DNA of 40,852 bases from contig JAKDNM010000019.1 of the NCBI GenBank assembly GCA_030456445.1, forward strand, positions 1 through 40,852. Reading direction: 5' to 3'. The first letter of the stretch is position 1. Every line of letters starts with the position of its first letter. Positions 15,549 to 25,015 of the stretch are shown one piece after another. This DNA comes from Hyphomicrobiales bacterium (lineage in GTDB: Bacteria > Pseudomonadota > Alphaproteobacteria > Rhizobiales > Rhizobiaceae). The position numbers were made by a program, and so were the translations under genes. The notes below the pieces were generated by a model, which ran no database searches, was not told the origin of the DNA, and saw only the letters and a list, made by a program, of their open reading frames with translations.

Positions 15549-18500
15549 TTATTCGGCGGCGGACAGCACCTTGCGATAGCGTGAAAGCATGGCGCGCAGC
15601 GCCGCCGGCTTGATCGGCTTGTTGAGCACGCCGACTTCCATGCGCTCGGCCGTCGCTTTCAGTTCTTCCGAGCGGTCGGCGGTCAAAAGCATGGCCGGCA
15701 TATCGTCTCCGTAAAGCGCGCGCAGCCGTGCGATCAGTTCCAGGCCGTCCTCGCCGTCCAGATGATAGTCCGCCAGGATCACGTCCGGCTCGACGGAAGA
15801 TCGTTCATCGAGGACGCTCGAGCCCGAGGCCGTGCGGACGGCGCATCCCCACCCCTCGAGAAGAAGGCGCATGCCCTCCACGATGCGCGGATCGTTGTCT
15901 ATGCAAAGCACAGAGAGGCCAGAAAGCGCGAAGACAGGCCCGGCACCCGGCGCGGGCTCAACGATTGCCGCCTGCGGCGCCTCGTGGGTGACCGGCAGGA
16001 TGACGGAAAAGCGCGTGCCCTTGCCCTTCAGCGATTGCAGATGCAGTTCCAGCCTGAGCACCCGCGCGATGCGATCGACGATCGACAGGCCGAGTCCCAG
16101 CCCGGGTGCCTCTCGCATGCCCTCGTCGAGGCGGGTGAATTCGCGGAACACGGTGTTCAGCTTGTCCTCGGGGATACCGATGCCGGAATCGAAGACCTGG
16201 ATTTCGGCCAGTTCTCCACGCCGCCTGACGCCGACCAGGATGCGGCCCTTGCGCGTATATTTGATCGCGTTGGAGACAAGGTTCTGCACCACGCGCCGCA
16301 GCATGTTGCGGTCGGTCTTCACCATTTGCGAGGAAGGCACGATGGTCATCCGGAGCCGCTTGGCCTCCGCCATCGGCTGGAAGTCCGTTGCGATCTGCTG
16401 CAGGAGTTCATCGAGCCGGAAGACGGTGTCGGACGGCTTCAGCGCGCCGGTGTCGAGCCGCGAGATGTCGAGCACCATGCCGAGGATGGTTTCCACCGAT
16501 TCCAGTGAAGATTCGATATTGCGCGCGGCGTCGCTCGGCTCCCCGGAACCGGCCTTTTCGATCAGCGAGGAGCAATAAAGCCGCGCCGCGTTGAGCGGCT
16601 GGAGGATGTCGTGGCCGGCCGCCGCGAGGAAGCGCGTCTTGCCGAGATTGGCCTCCTCGGCGATCTTCTGTGCCTGCGCCAGTTCTTCGTTGACGCGTAT
16701 CAGTTCGCCGGTGCGGGTGGTGACACGCTGCTCCAGCGTCTCGTTGATGCGCTTCAGTTCGGCATCCGCCTGAACGCGCGCCGTGATGTCTGCGTAGGTT
16801 GCCACGATGCCGCCGTCGGGCATCGGGTTGGAGCGTAATTCGACGATGCGTCCGCTCGTCTGGAGCTCGAGCTGCCAGGACTGGCCGAAGGTCGTCAGCC
16901 GGTCGAGCGTGGCCGCCTCCTCCGGCTGGAGGATGTCGCCGCGCCGGGCGAGGAAAGCGAGGATACGTCCGAGCGACACGCCCACCTGGCCCAGTTCGTC
17001 GGGCAGGTCGAACAGGGCGCGGTATTGGCGGTTCCAGCAGATCAGCCTCAAATCCTTGTCGAAGACCGTGATGCCCTGCTCCATCTGGTCGAGAGCGATC
17101 TGCAAAAGGTCGCGGTTATGCTGGAGCGCGTCGGAGGCGTCGTCGAGCAGGCGGTAGGCGTCCTTCGCCGAACGGTCGTTGCGCTGGACGAGGAGAGAAA
17201 GGATCAGGCGTGCCGAAGACGAGCCCACGGCGCTCGCCAGCAGCTGTTCGGAAAAGCGGATGGTCTCCATATCCGCTGGCGCGTTGCCGGGAATGGGATG
17301 GCCTTCCTGCTCCTCGAATGTCTGGAAGGAACGCTCCGTTCGCTCCATGCCGAGATAGCGCGAGATCGTATCCTTGATGTCATTGACGGTAATGGTGGTG
17401 CGCGAGCGCCGGAAGGCCGGCATCGGGCCGGCGTCGCGCGGCACGAAGATCGCCGCCTGGATGCGTTCGCGCGGCTTCGATGCCCTCGACAGCGATCCAA
17501 GGACGTAGAAGATCGTATTGAGTGCCAGGCTCCACAGTACCCCATGGTTGAGCGGCGCGGCGTCGGTGCCGAACAGCGCCTGCGGCTTGAGAGCCTCGAT
17601 GCCGAACGGTCCGTGGAGGAGGAATGCCGTCCCGTGCGGCAGGATGGACGGAATGAAGAGCGTATAGGCCCACACGATCCCGCCCACGGTCAGGCCGAGC
17701 GCGGCGCCGCGCGCATTGGCGCCGCGCCAGAGGAGACCGCCGACAAAAGGCGGAATGAACTGCGCGATCGCGGCAAACGAGATCAGGCCGATCGATACCA
17801 GCCCCACATCGCTGGGCATGCCGCGATGGTAGAGGAAGCCGGCGAACAGGATGACGAAGATCGCCGCGCGGCGGATGGACTGGATGACCTTGGACCAGTC
17901 CTCGTTATCGCCGAGTTCGGGCCTCAAAAGCCGGCGCAGGAAAAGCGGGATCACCAGATCGTTGGAGATCATGATGGACAGGGCGACGCTCGCCACGATG
18001 ACCATGGCGGTGGCCGCCGAAAGTCCTCCAATAAAGGCGATCATGGCGATGATGTCGCGGTCGTGTGCCAGCGGCAGCGCCAGCACATAGAGATCGGCGC
18101 TGGTGGCGTCGCCGATGCGTGTCAGCCCCGCGAAGGCGATTGGAATGACGAAGATGTTGATCGCCACGAGATAGAGCGGGAATACCCAGGCCGCCTTGCG
18201 CAGTTCACCTTCGGAGCGGTTCTCCACGATCATGATGTAGAATTGCCGAGGCAGCATGATGACGGCGGCCGCGCTCAAGCCGGTCATGACCAGCCACGAT
18301 GTGATCGACGTGTGGTAGTTGAGCGCCGCCTGCACATGCTGATTGTCGCGTATGGCCTCGATAAGGTTTGTCGGCCTGTCGGCGAGGAAGAACATGACCG
18401 TCACGCCGACGGCGAGAAACGCCAGAAGCTTGACGACGGATTCCACCGCCATCGCGAGCACCAGCCCGTCCTGATGCTCTGTGGCGTCGGCATGGCGCGT

Positions 18501-19034
18501 GCCGAAGAGCATGGCGAATACGGCAAGCATGAAGGCGACCGAAAAGGCCGCGTCGCCGAGCGGGAAAGCGCTGGTCGCCGCCTGATGGTAATGCGTCACC
18601 ATCAGGTCGACGGACCCGGAAATCGACCGCAGTTGGAGCGCGATATAAGGGATGGTGCCGATCGTGGCGATGATGGTGGCAATGGAGGCGACGGCGAAGC
18701 TCTTGCCGTAGCGGGCGGCGAGGAAGTCGGCGATCGACGTGATCTTCTCCGCCTTGACCAGCCGGATCAGGCGCTTCAGCAGCGGGAAGCCGAAGACGAA
18801 CATGATGATCGGCCCGATATAGATCGACAGGAAGTCGAAGCCGTGCTGCGAGGCGAGTCCGACCGAGCCGAAGAACGTCCATGACGTGCAGTAGATGGCG
18901 AGGCTGAGCGCGTAGATATAGGGGCGCGGCATGGTTGCGCTGCTGCGCCGGGCACGCCCGTCGCCGACGCTGGCGACGACGAAGAGCATCGTCACATAGG
19001 CGATCGCCGCGAGGAATATGGGCCAGCCCTGCAC
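15549..19034 (-). CDS. Hybrid histidine kinase with sodium/solute symporter sensor domain
   Basis: An 1161-residue inner-membrane sensor. Residues ~1-490 form a multi-helix sodium:solute symporter (SSS, PutP/CbrA-like) region. A PAS domain follows at about 640-755 (ITVFDKDLRLICWNRQYRALF), then a coiled coil, HisKA with phospho-acceptor H808 in AAGHDILQPLNAAR, an HATPase with NLVSNAIKYTRKG and GLGLGLSIVDRIA, and a C-terminal receiver with D1089 in ILADYHLDGEDG. The GTG start at 19034 has GGAGG 9 bases upstream. It may sense, or also transport, an organic acid or amino acid; the ligand is unknown. It has no HPt domain, so phosphoryl flow to the neighbouring LuxR regulator would be direct or through another protein. 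Confidence 0.92.
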   Translation of the reverse strand: MQGWPIFLAAIAYVTMLFVVASVGDGRARRSSATMPRPYIYALSLAIYCTSWTFFGSVGLASQHGFDFLSIYIGPIIMFVFGFPLLKRLIRLVKAEKITSIADFLAARYGKSFAVASIATIIATIGTIPYIALQLRSISGSVDLMVTHYHQAATSAFPLGDAAFSVAFMLAVFAMLFGTRHADATEHQDGLVLAMAVESVVKLLAFLAVGVTVMFFLADRPTNLIEAIRDNQHVQAALNYHTSITSWLVMTGLSAAAVIMLPRQFYIMIVENRSEGELRKAAWVFPLYLVAINIFVIPIAFAGLTRIGDATSADLYVLALPLAHDRDIIAMIAFIGGLSAATAMVIVASVALSIMISNDLVIPLFLRRLLRPELGDNEDWSKVIQSIRRAAIFVILFAGFLYHRGMPSDVGLVSIGLISFAAIAQFIPPFVGGLLWRGANARGAALGLTVGGIVWAYTLFIPSILPHGTAFLLHGPFGIEALKPQALFGTDAAPLNHGVLWSLALNTIFYVLGSLSRASKPRERIQAAIFVPRDAGPMPAFRRSRTTITVNDIKDTISRYLGMERTERSFQTFEEQEGHPIPGNAPADMETIRFSEQLLASAVGSSSARLILSLLVQRNDRSAKDAYRLLDDASDALQHNRDLLQIALDQMEQGITVFDKDLRLICWNRQYRALFDLPDELGQVGVSLGRILAFLARRGDILQPEEAATLDRLTTFGQSWQLELQTSGRIVELRSNPMPDGGIVATYADITARVQADAELKRINETLEQRVTTRTGELIRVNEELAQAQKIAEEANLGKTRFLAAAGHDILQPLNAARLYCSSLIEKAGSGEPSDAARNIESSLESVETILGMVLDISRLDTGALKPSDTVFRLDELLQQIATDFQPMAEAKRLRMTIVPSSQMVKTDRNMLRRVVQNLVSNAIKYTRKGRILVGVRRRGELAEIQVFDSGIGIPEDKLNTVFREFTRLDEGMREAPGLGLGLSIVDRIARVLRLELHLQSLKGKGTRFSVILPVTHEAPQAAIVEPAPGAGPVFALSGLSVLCIDNDPRIVEGMRLLLEGWGCAVRTASGSSVLDERSSVEPDVILADYHLDGEDGLELIARLRALYGDDMPAMLLTADRSEELKATAERMEVGVLNKPIKPAALRAMLSRYRKVLSAAE

Positions 19035-19127
19035 GCCGGAGATCCTCCGAAAACGGCACGCGTTCAGCGGATGGGTAGAACAGGCGGCGGGCGGAGTCTA
19101 GAAAATTGCTCGAAGAGAGTTCAGGCA

Positions 19128-19144
19128 CTTCCGATCGTCGGAAG
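19128..19144. promoter_or_regulatory. Perfect inverted repeat between the hybrid kinase and mscL genes
   Basis: CTTCCGA-TCG-TCGGAAG is a 7-bp perfect inverted repeat with a 3-base spacer in the 248-base divergent gap. It is about 94 bases before the kinase start and 139 before mscL. It could be an operator or a small hairpin. The rest of the gap shows no clear promoter. Confidence 0.35.
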
Positions 19145-19282
19145 AAAGATAAAATCATGACTGAGGATAGAAAGCATTTTTTTCGATGACCTCGCCGCGC
19201 AATTTGCTAAGTTCTTGCCGTTAGGGCGCAGATTCGGCGGGAAAACAGACTACGCACCGATCCGGATGCAAAGGAGAAATCG

Positions 19283-19708
19283 ATGCTGAAAGAATTCCAG
19301 GAATTCATTGCAAAAGGCAATGTGATGGACCTTGCCGTCGGCGTCATCATCGGTGGCGCCTTCGGATTGATCGTCAAATCGCTGACGGACGACATCATCA
19401 TGCCGGTCGTCGGCGCGATTTTCGGTGGGTTTGATTTTTCCAACTACTTCATCGGCCTTTCCTCCGGTGTGAACGCGCCGACGCTCGCCGCCGCAAGGGA
19501 GCAGGGTGCGGTGCTCGCCTACGGCAATTTCATCACCGTCGCCATCAACTTCGTGATCCTTGCCTGGATCATCTTCATGATGGTCAAGGGGGTGAATTCT
19601 ATCCGCCGCCAGCTTGAAAAGCCGGACGCGCCGGCGCCGGATGCGCCGCCTCCGGCCGACGTCAAGCTGCTCACCGAGATCCGCGACCTGCTCGCCAAGG
19701 GTGCGTAG
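19283..19708 (+). CDS. mscL: Large-conductance mechanosensitive channel
   Basis: A 141-residue inner-membrane channel that opens under membrane tension to release solutes on hypo-osmotic shock. The N-terminal amphipathic helix [20 protein letters not shown], the first helix ([21 protein letters not shown]), a periplasmic loop, the second helix ([16 protein letters not shown]) and a cytoplasmic coiled helix ([11 protein letters not shown]) match the family over full length. AAGGAG lies 8 bases before the ATG. It is followed by a strong terminator. Its presence near the ectoine locus fits osmotic life but may be coincidental. Confidence 0.97.
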   Translation: MLKEFQEFIAKGNVMDLAVGVIIGGAFGLIVKSLTDDIIMPVVGAIFGGFDFSNYFIGLSSGVNAPTLAAAREQGAVLAYGNFITVAINFVILAWIIFMMVKGVNSIRRQLEKPDAPAPDAPPPADVKLLTEIRDLLAKGA

Positions 19709-19725
19709 GACAATTCCTGATTTCC

Positions 19726-19755
19726 AGGCGCCCCGGCCGGGCCGGGGCGCCTTTC
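19726..19755 (+). terminator. Intrinsic terminator after mscL
   Basis: AGGCGCCCCGGC (19726-19737) pairs perfectly with GCCGGGGCGCCT (19741-19752) around a 3-base loop, followed by a short T run. The aminotransferase start codon is only 14 bases beyond the stem, so the hairpin also lies in that gene's leader. Confidence 0.8.
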
Positions 19756-19765
19756 CGGTCTCCTC

Positions 19766-20938
19766 ATGAATCTCATCGATCACCTCAGGACCGAGGCCCG
19801 TCTGGCTCCGGAAAGCGGCATTTCTGCCGTTGCCAACCGCGGCAGGGGGCGGCCGGGCGTGATCCCGCTATGGGTCGGCGAGGGCGATCTGCCAACGCCG
19901 GCCTTCATCGCCGATGCGGCTGCGCATGCGTTGCAGGGCGGCGAAACCTTCTACACCTGGCAGCGTGGCATTCCCGACCTGCGCGAGGCGCTGGCACGCT
20001 ATTACGGGCGGCATTTCGGCCGCGCCTTCGCGGCGGAAGAGTTTCTGGTGACGGGCGGCGGCATGCAGGCGATCCAGCTTGCCTTGCAGGCGACCGCCGG
20101 CGCCGGCGACGAGGTGATCTATCTCGCGCCGGCATGGCCGAACTTTCCGGGCGCCGCCGGCGTGGCGGGCGCGAAGCCCGTGCCCGTGCAACTCGATTTC
20201 GGCGATAATGGCCGGTCATGGGGCTGGTCCTGCGATGTCGGCCGCATCGAGAAGGCGGTGACGCCGAAGACGCGCGCGATCTTTTTCAACAGCCCTTCCA
20301 ACCCGACCGGATGGACCGCCGACTGCGACACCCTCAAGGCCGTGCTCGACCTGGCGCGGCGCCATGATCTCTGGATCATCGCCGACGAGATCTATGCGCT
20401 GTTCCATTATGGCGGCGGCCGTGCCGCTTCGTTCCTCGACATCATGGAACCGGACGACCGCATCCTCTTCGTCAACACCTTCTCCAAGAACTGGGCGATG
20501 ACCGGCTGGCGGATCGGCTGGCTGAAGGTGCATCCCTCGCTGCAGCAGACCTTCGAGAGCCTTATCCAGTATTCGACTTCGGGCGTGGCGCAATTCATGC
20601 AGCGCGGCGCGATCGCGGCGCTGGATAAAGGCGACGGCTTGATTTTCGAGCAGGTCGAACGGGCGCAAAAAGCGCGCGATCTTGTCGGCGATATCCTCGC
20701 GGGAACCGGCCGTGCACACTTCGCGGTGCCGCCCGGCGCGTTCTATCTGTTCTTCTCGGTGGACGGGGTCAGGGATTCGCGGGAAGCCGCATTCCGCATC
20801 CTCGATGAGGCGAATGTCGGCCTTGCACCGGGCTCCGCTTTCGGCGGGGAAGGGTTCTTCCGGCTCTGTTTCCACCGCCGGCTCGATCAGGTCGAGGAAG
20901 CGGCCAACCGGCTGGCGGAGTGGATCGGCAAACTGTAG
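19766..20938 (+). CDS. Class I/II pyridoxal-phosphate aminotransferase
   Basis: A 390-residue fold-type I aminotransferase of the aspartate aminotransferase superfamily. It shows GGGMQAIQLALQATAG (PLP phosphate site), NSPSNPTGW, IADEIYALFHY, and TFSKNWAMTGWRIGW with the Schiff-base Lys at 241, then a C-terminal LCFHRRLDQ carrying the substrate-carboxylate Arg region. The amino donor cannot be told from sequence alone. The ATG at 19766 lies just downstream of the mscL terminator. It is convergent with hemA, whose stop is 3 bases away. Confidence 0.88.
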   Translation: MNLIDHLRTEARLAPESGISAVANRGRGRPGVIPLWVGEGDLPTPAFIADAAAHALQGGETFYTWQRGIPDLREALARYYGRHFGRAFAAEEFLVTGGGMQAIQLALQATAGAGDEVIYLAPAWPNFPGAAGVAGAKPVPVQLDFGDNGRSWGWSCDVGRIEKAVTPKTRAIFFNSPSNPTGWTADCDTLKAVLDLARRHDLWIIADEIYALFHYGGGRAASFLDIMEPDDRILFVNTFSKNWAMTGWRIGWLKVHPSLQQTFESLIQYSTSGVAQFMQRGAIAALDKGDGLIFEQVERAQKARDLVGDILAGTGRAHFAVPPGAFYLFFSVDGVRDSREAAFRILDEANVGLAPGSAFGGEGFFRLCFHRRLDQVEEAANRLAEWIGKL

Positions 20939-20941
20939 GCG

Positions 20942-22219
20942 TCAGCCGCCGGACTTGGACACGACCAGCGGAACGATCCTTTCCGAAGAGGCCCGCTCCT
21001 CACGCGTCTTCTGAGCGAAGGGGATGCCGAGCGCCTCCCACGTCTCCAGCAACGCATCCTTCAGCCCGTCGATCAGTTCGTCGGTATGGAAGGGCGTCGG
21101 CGTGACGCGCAGCCGCTCCGTACCGCGCGGCACCGTCGGGTAGTTGATCGGCTGGATATAGATGCCGTGGCGGTCGAGCAGCCGGTCGCTCGCTTTCTTG
21201 CAAAGCTCCGGGTCGCCTACCAGCACCGGCACGATGTGGGTTTCGGACGGCATGACCGGCAGGCCGGCCGCTGAAAGCACTTCCTTGGCGCGCCGCGCCT
21301 GCCGCTGCTGTGCATCGCGCTCCATCTGCGAGTTCTTGAGGTGGCGGATCGAGGCTGTCGCGGCAGCCGCGATGGCCGGCGGAAGCGCGGTGGTAAAAAT
21401 GAAGCCCGGCGCGTAGGAGCGCACGGCGTCGATGACGGCGCGGGTGCCGGCGATATAGCCGCCGAGCGTGCCGAACGCCTTGGCGAGCGTCCCTTCGACC
21501 ACGTCCATGCGGTGCGCCTGGCCTTCGCGGTCGGTGATGCCGCCGCCACGCGGCCCGTACATGCCGACCGCGTGAACCTCGTCGATATAGGTCATGGCGT
21601 TGTACTTTTCGGCGAGGTCCGCGATCGCGGCGATCGGCGAAACGTCGCCATCCATCGAATAGACGGACTCGAACACGATCAGCTTGGCGCGCTCCGGCGC
21701 CACCGCCGCAAGCAGGCTCTCCAGATGCGCAAGGTCGTTATGGCGGAAAATCTTCTTCTCCGCGCCCGAGCGACGCACGCCCTCGATCATCGATGCATGG
21801 TTCAATTCATCGGAGAGGATCAGGCAGTTCGGCAAGAGCCGCGCAATGGTGGAGATCGCCGCCTCGTTGGAGATAAAGCCGGAGGTGAAGACGAGCGCCG
21901 TCTCCTTGCCGTGCAAATCGGCAAGCTCGGCCTCCAGTTCGACCAGCGGATGGTTGTTGCCGGAGATGTTGCGCGTGCCGCCGGCGCCGGAACCCATATT
22001 GCCCGCCGCCTGCTGCATGGCCGCGATCACGTCGGGGTGCTGGCCCATGCCGAGATAGTCGTTGGAACACCAGACCGTGATCTCGCGCTGATCGCCGCCG
22101 TCGCGCCAGATGGCACGCGGAAAACGGCCGACGATACGTTCAAGGTTGGCGAAGACGCGATATCGCTTTTCAGCATGAAGCTGGTCGATCGCTTCTTCGA
22201 AGAACCGCTGATAGTTCAT
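20942..22219 (-). CDS. hemA: 5-aminolevulinate synthase
   Basis: A 425-residue PLP enzyme that condenses glycine and succinyl-CoA to 5-aminolevulinate, the first step of haem synthesis in alphaproteobacteria. The N-terminus [20 protein letters not shown], the motifs [14 protein letters not shown] and [11 protein letters not shown], the DEVHAVG PLP site, and [17 protein letters not shown] with catalytic K247 are all standard for ALAS. The 201-base gap upstream, to the dehydrogenase gene stop, should hold its promoter; I see TTGACT and TATTAT there but not at sigma-70 spacing. Confidence 0.96.
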   Translation of the reverse strand: MNYQRFFEEAIDQLHAEKRYRVFANLERIVGRFPRAIWRDGGDQREITVWCSNDYLGMGQHPDVIAAMQQAAGNMGSGAGGTRNISGNNHPLVELEAELADLHGKETALVFTSGFISNEAAISTIARLLPNCLILSDELNHASMIEGVRRSGAEKKIFRHNDLAHLESLLAAVAPERAKLIVFESVYSMDGDVSPIAAIADLAEKYNAMTYIDEVHAVGMYGPRGGGITDREGQAHRMDVVEGTLAKAFGTLGGYIAGTRAVIDAVRSYAPGFIFTTALPPAIAAAATASIRHLKNSQMERDAQQRQARRAKEVLSAAGLPVMPSETHIVPVLVGDPELCKKASDRLLDRHGIYIQPINYPTVPRGTERLRVTPTPFHTDELIDGLKDALLETWEALGIPFAQKTREERASSERIVPLVVSKSGG

Positions 22220-22420
22220 GGAGTCATCCCTCAGAATCCAACCGCAGCATAATAGCCGACCATTCCGGCGTAAACGGCGAACGATCAGTCAAAATGCCAC
22301 GCCTCGTGTGAGCCCGCTGCATATCGCGACGGCGGCGCTCCGACGTTTCTGCCTGTCGAAGCGTAACCCGGACGTCGCATCCAGTCGAGGCCGCCTTCGG
22401 CATCCGCGCTGCTTCTATGG

Positions 22421-23410
22421 CTATCTTCCGATGCGCCCGCCGAGTTCATCCTCGATATGGGAACGGATAATGGCGTCGAAATCGGTGTCCGCCTTGAAAC
22501 CCAGCGCGAGCGCGCGTTTCGGGTCGAAATTCGTCGCCCAGCCGTCGACGATGCGGATGATGGTTTCATCCGGCACGCGGCGGATGAGTCCGGCCGCCTT
22601 CTCGCCGGCAACGCGCCTGAGCGCCTCGATTTCCTCGCCGACGGTGGCGGAAAGGCCCGGCATGCTGAGGCTGCGCCGCGGCCCGACCTTGGCAAGATCG
22701 AGTGTGCCGGCATGGACGAGGAAGCCGACCGCCGCGCGCGGGCTCGCGAACCAGTGGCGGACGTCGGACGACACCGGCAGGATCGCTTCATGGCCGGCGA
22801 GCGGTTCGCGCAGGATATTGGAGAAGAAGCCGGATGCCGCTTTGTTGGGCTTGCCGGGCCGGATACAGATCGTCGGCAGGCGTATGCCGATCCCCTCGAT
22901 GAACCCCTTGCGGGTATAGTCGGCTAGAAGCAGTTCCGAGATCGCTTTCTGCGTGCCGTAGCTGGTGAGCGGCGTCGTGAAGAACTCGTCTGGAATGACC
23001 TCCGGGAAGGGCGCGCCGAAAACCGCGATCGAAGATGTGAAGACGAGACGCGGCTTGTAGGGTTGGCGCAAGCCCTCCTGCCGGATGGCTTCGAGAAGGA
23101 AGCGCGTGCCGTCGAGGTTGATGCTGTAGCCCTTGTCGAAATTGGCCTCGGCCTCGCCGGAGACGATTGCGGCGAGGTGGTAGATGACATCCGGCCGCGC
23201 AGCGGCGAGACGGGCGGCGGTTGCCGGTTCGGAGAGGTCGGCCGCTACGGTTTCGACCTTGCCGCCGAAGCCCTGCGGTGCCGGAGGAACCACGACATCG
23301 GCAAGCGTCAGCCGTTCGATTGCCGAGTTGCCCAGGCGCCCGTCTGCGACGAGCCTCTCTGTAAGCTTGCGGCCGATCATGCCGGCCGCTCCGATGATCA
23401 GAATATGCAT
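22421..23410 (-). CDS. denD: NAD-dependent epimerase/dehydratase, D-erythronate dehydrogenase-like
   Basis: A 329-residue extended short-chain dehydrogenase. The NAD Rossmann motif GAAGMIGRK is at the N-terminus, YHLAAIVSG follows, and the catalytic residues appear in VFTSSIAVFG and TSYGTQKAISELLL (Tyr-x-x-x-Lys). The overall pattern is that of DenD-type enzymes, which oxidise D-erythronate at C2, but other sugar-acid substrates are possible. The ATG at 23410 starts directly with the Rossmann strand. It lies downstream of doeD on the same strand with a repeat-bearing gap, so it is probably a separate unit. Confidence 0.75.
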   Translation of the reverse strand: MHILIIGAAGMIGRKLTERLVADGRLGNSAIERLTLADVVVPPAPQGFGGKVETVAADLSEPATAARLAAARPDVIYHLAAIVSGEAEANFDKGYSINLDGTRFLLEAIRQEGLRQPYKPRLVFTSSIAVFGAPFPEVIPDEFFTTPLTSYGTQKAISELLLADYTRKGFIEGIGIRLPTICIRPGKPNKAASGFFSNILREPLAGHEAILPVSSDVRHWFASPRAAVGFLVHAGTLDLAKVGPRRSLSMPGLSATVGEEIEALRRVAGEKAAGLIRRVPDETIIRIVDGWATNFDPKRALALGFKADTDFDAIIRSHIEDELGGRIGR

Positions 23411-23549
23411 GCGGGTTCCTCGGGTCTGGTGGTCAGGAGAGCGTGAGCCGGGCAACGGCATAGAGCCATGCACGACCTTTCAAAGGTCTCGCGGCCGCCA
23501 AGGAAGCTGTCAAGCATATATCTGGGCACGCATCCGGGAAGTGTCTTGA

Positions 23550-23612
23550 GCAATTCCAGGAAAAGTGGGAACCGGTTTTCCGGACGGACCACCGGTCCCT
23601 ACTTGGAATTGC
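23550..23612. repeat. Rhizobial palindromic intergenic element
   Basis: GCAATTCCA (23550-23558) is perfectly inverted as TGGAATTGC (23604-23612). Inside, AAGTGGGAACCGG pairs nearly completely with CCGGTCCCTACTT. The AATTCCAGGAAAAGTG...GGTTTTCC wording resembles repeats I recall from rhizobial intergenic regions. It abuts the doeD stop codon and may protect or end the doeD transcript. Confidence 0.6.
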
Positions 23613-23613
23613 C

Positions 23614-24984
23614 CTAGCCGAGTACTTCGGCGACCGCCTTCTTTGTAGCGTCGACGATCTTGTCGGCCTCTTCGCGCGTGAGGCAGAGCGGCGGCGCGTA
23701 GCCGAGGATATCGCCCTGCGGCATGGCGCGCCCGATGATGCCCATCCGGAGGAGCGCCGCCGAAACCTGCGCGCCGATCTTTTTTGACGGATCGAAGAAT
23801 TTCCGGTCGTCCTTGTCTTCGACGAATTCGACCGCGTTGAGCAGCCCCTCGCCGCGCACGTCGCCGACATTGGCGTGGCCGCTGAGCGCGTCCTTCATGG
23901 CCTTGTTGAAATAGGCGCCGGTTTCGCCGGCGTTCTTCACGAGGCCCAGTTCGTCGATCACATTCAGATTGGCGACGCCCGCCGCCGCGCAGATCGGATG
24001 CGCCGAATAGGTCCAGCCATGTCCGATGGCGCCGTTCTCGTCGGTGCCCTTCTCCAGCACCTTCCACACCTTCTCCGACACGATCGAGCCGGAAAGCGGG
24101 GCATAGGCCGAGGTCAGGCCCTTGGCGATGGTGATGATGTCGGCCTCGATCCCGTAATGGTCGGAACCGAACATGGAGCCGAGCCTGCCGAAGCCGGTGA
24201 CCACCTCGTCGGCGATAATAAGGACGTCATGCTTCTTCAAGACCTTCTGGATGGCCGCCCAGTAGCCCTTCGGCGCCGGCACGATGCCGCCCGTGCCGAG
24301 CACCGGTTCGCCGATGAAGGCTGCGACGGTGTCCGGCCCTTCGGCCTGGATCAGCTTCTCAAGCTCGGCTGCGCAATGTTCGGAGAATTGCTCCTCGCTC
24401 ATCGAGCGGTCGGCCCGGCGGTAATAATAGGGGGCTTCGGTATGCTTCACCTGCGGGAAGGGGAGGTCGAACTTCTTGTGGTAGAGTTCGAGCCCGGTCA
24501 AGGAGCCGGTCATCAGGCCCGAGCCGTGATAGCCGCGCCAGCGCGAGATGATCTTCTTCTTCTGCGGCCGGCCGAGAATATTGTTGTAGTACCAGACGAG
24601 CTTGACGTTGGTCTCGTTGGCGTCGGAGCCGCCGAGGCCGAAATAGACCTTCGACATGTTCTTCGGCGCGCGCTCCAGCACCATTTTGGCGAGCGTGATC
24701 GAGGCTTCCGTGCCGGTGCCGACATAGGAATGGTAGTAGGCGAGCTCCTTCGCCTGCTTGGCGATGGCGTCGGTGATCTCGGTGCGGCCGTAGCCGGCAT
24801 TGACGCAGTAGAGCCCGGCGAACGCGTCGAGCAGGCGCGTGCCGTTGCGATCCTCGATATAGACGCCCGAACCGCCGGTGATGACGCGCGTCGGCGTCTC
24901 GCCGCGCGCATGCTGCGCCAGATGCGTCGAGGGGTGGAAGAAGTTTTCCCGGTCCCATTTGCCGAGTTGATCGTTGGTAAGCAT
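23614..24984 (-). CDS. doeD: Diaminobutyrate aminotransferase (DoeD-like class III transaminase)
   Basis: A 456-residue class III aminotransferase. Features are NAGYGR, FGLGGSDANETNVKL, the PLP-ring Asp in IIADEVVTGFGRLG, and ITIAKGLTSAYAPLSG with Schiff-base Lys 288. By position in the ectoine locus it should convert L-2,4-diaminobutyrate to aspartate semialdehyde (DoeD/Atf role). By sequence alone it would be called an omega-amino-acid aminotransferase. AAAGGA precedes the ATG at 24984, and doeC ends 31 bases upstream on the same strand. The function assignment rests on context. Confidence 0.8.
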   Translation of the reverse strand: MLTNDQLGKWDRENFFHPSTHLAQHARGETPTRVITGGSGVYIEDRNGTRLLDAFAGLYCVNAGYGRTEITDAIAKQAKELAYYHSYVGTGTEASITLAKMVLERAPKNMSKVYFGLGGSDANETNVKLVWYYNNILGRPQKKKIISRWRGYHGSGLMTGSLTGLELYHKKFDLPFPQVKHTEAPYYYRRADRSMSEEQFSEHCAAELEKLIQAEGPDTVAAFIGEPVLGTGGIVPAPKGYWAAIQKVLKKHDVLIIADEVVTGFGRLGSMFGSDHYGIEADIITIAKGLTSAYAPLSGSIVSEKVWKVLEKGTDENGAIGHGWTYSAHPICAAAGVANLNVIDELGLVKNAGETGAYFNKAMKDALSGHANVGDVRGEGLLNAVEFVEDKDDRKFFDPSKKIGAQVSAALLRMGIIGRAMPQGDILGYAPPLCLTREEADKIVDATKKAVAEVLG

Positions 24985-25015
24985 TGGCTTGTCCTTTCAG
25001 GTATTTGAAATCTTC

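Noticed and set aside
17025-18884. Long plus-strand open frame opposite the hybrid kinase
   Set aside because: Translation is Arg/Asp/Gly-rich low-complexity, typical of an antisense frame to membrane-protein codons.
19283-20938. mscL and the downstream aminotransferase as one operon
   Set aside because: A perfect 12-bp stem terminator stands between them, although partial read-through cannot be excluded.
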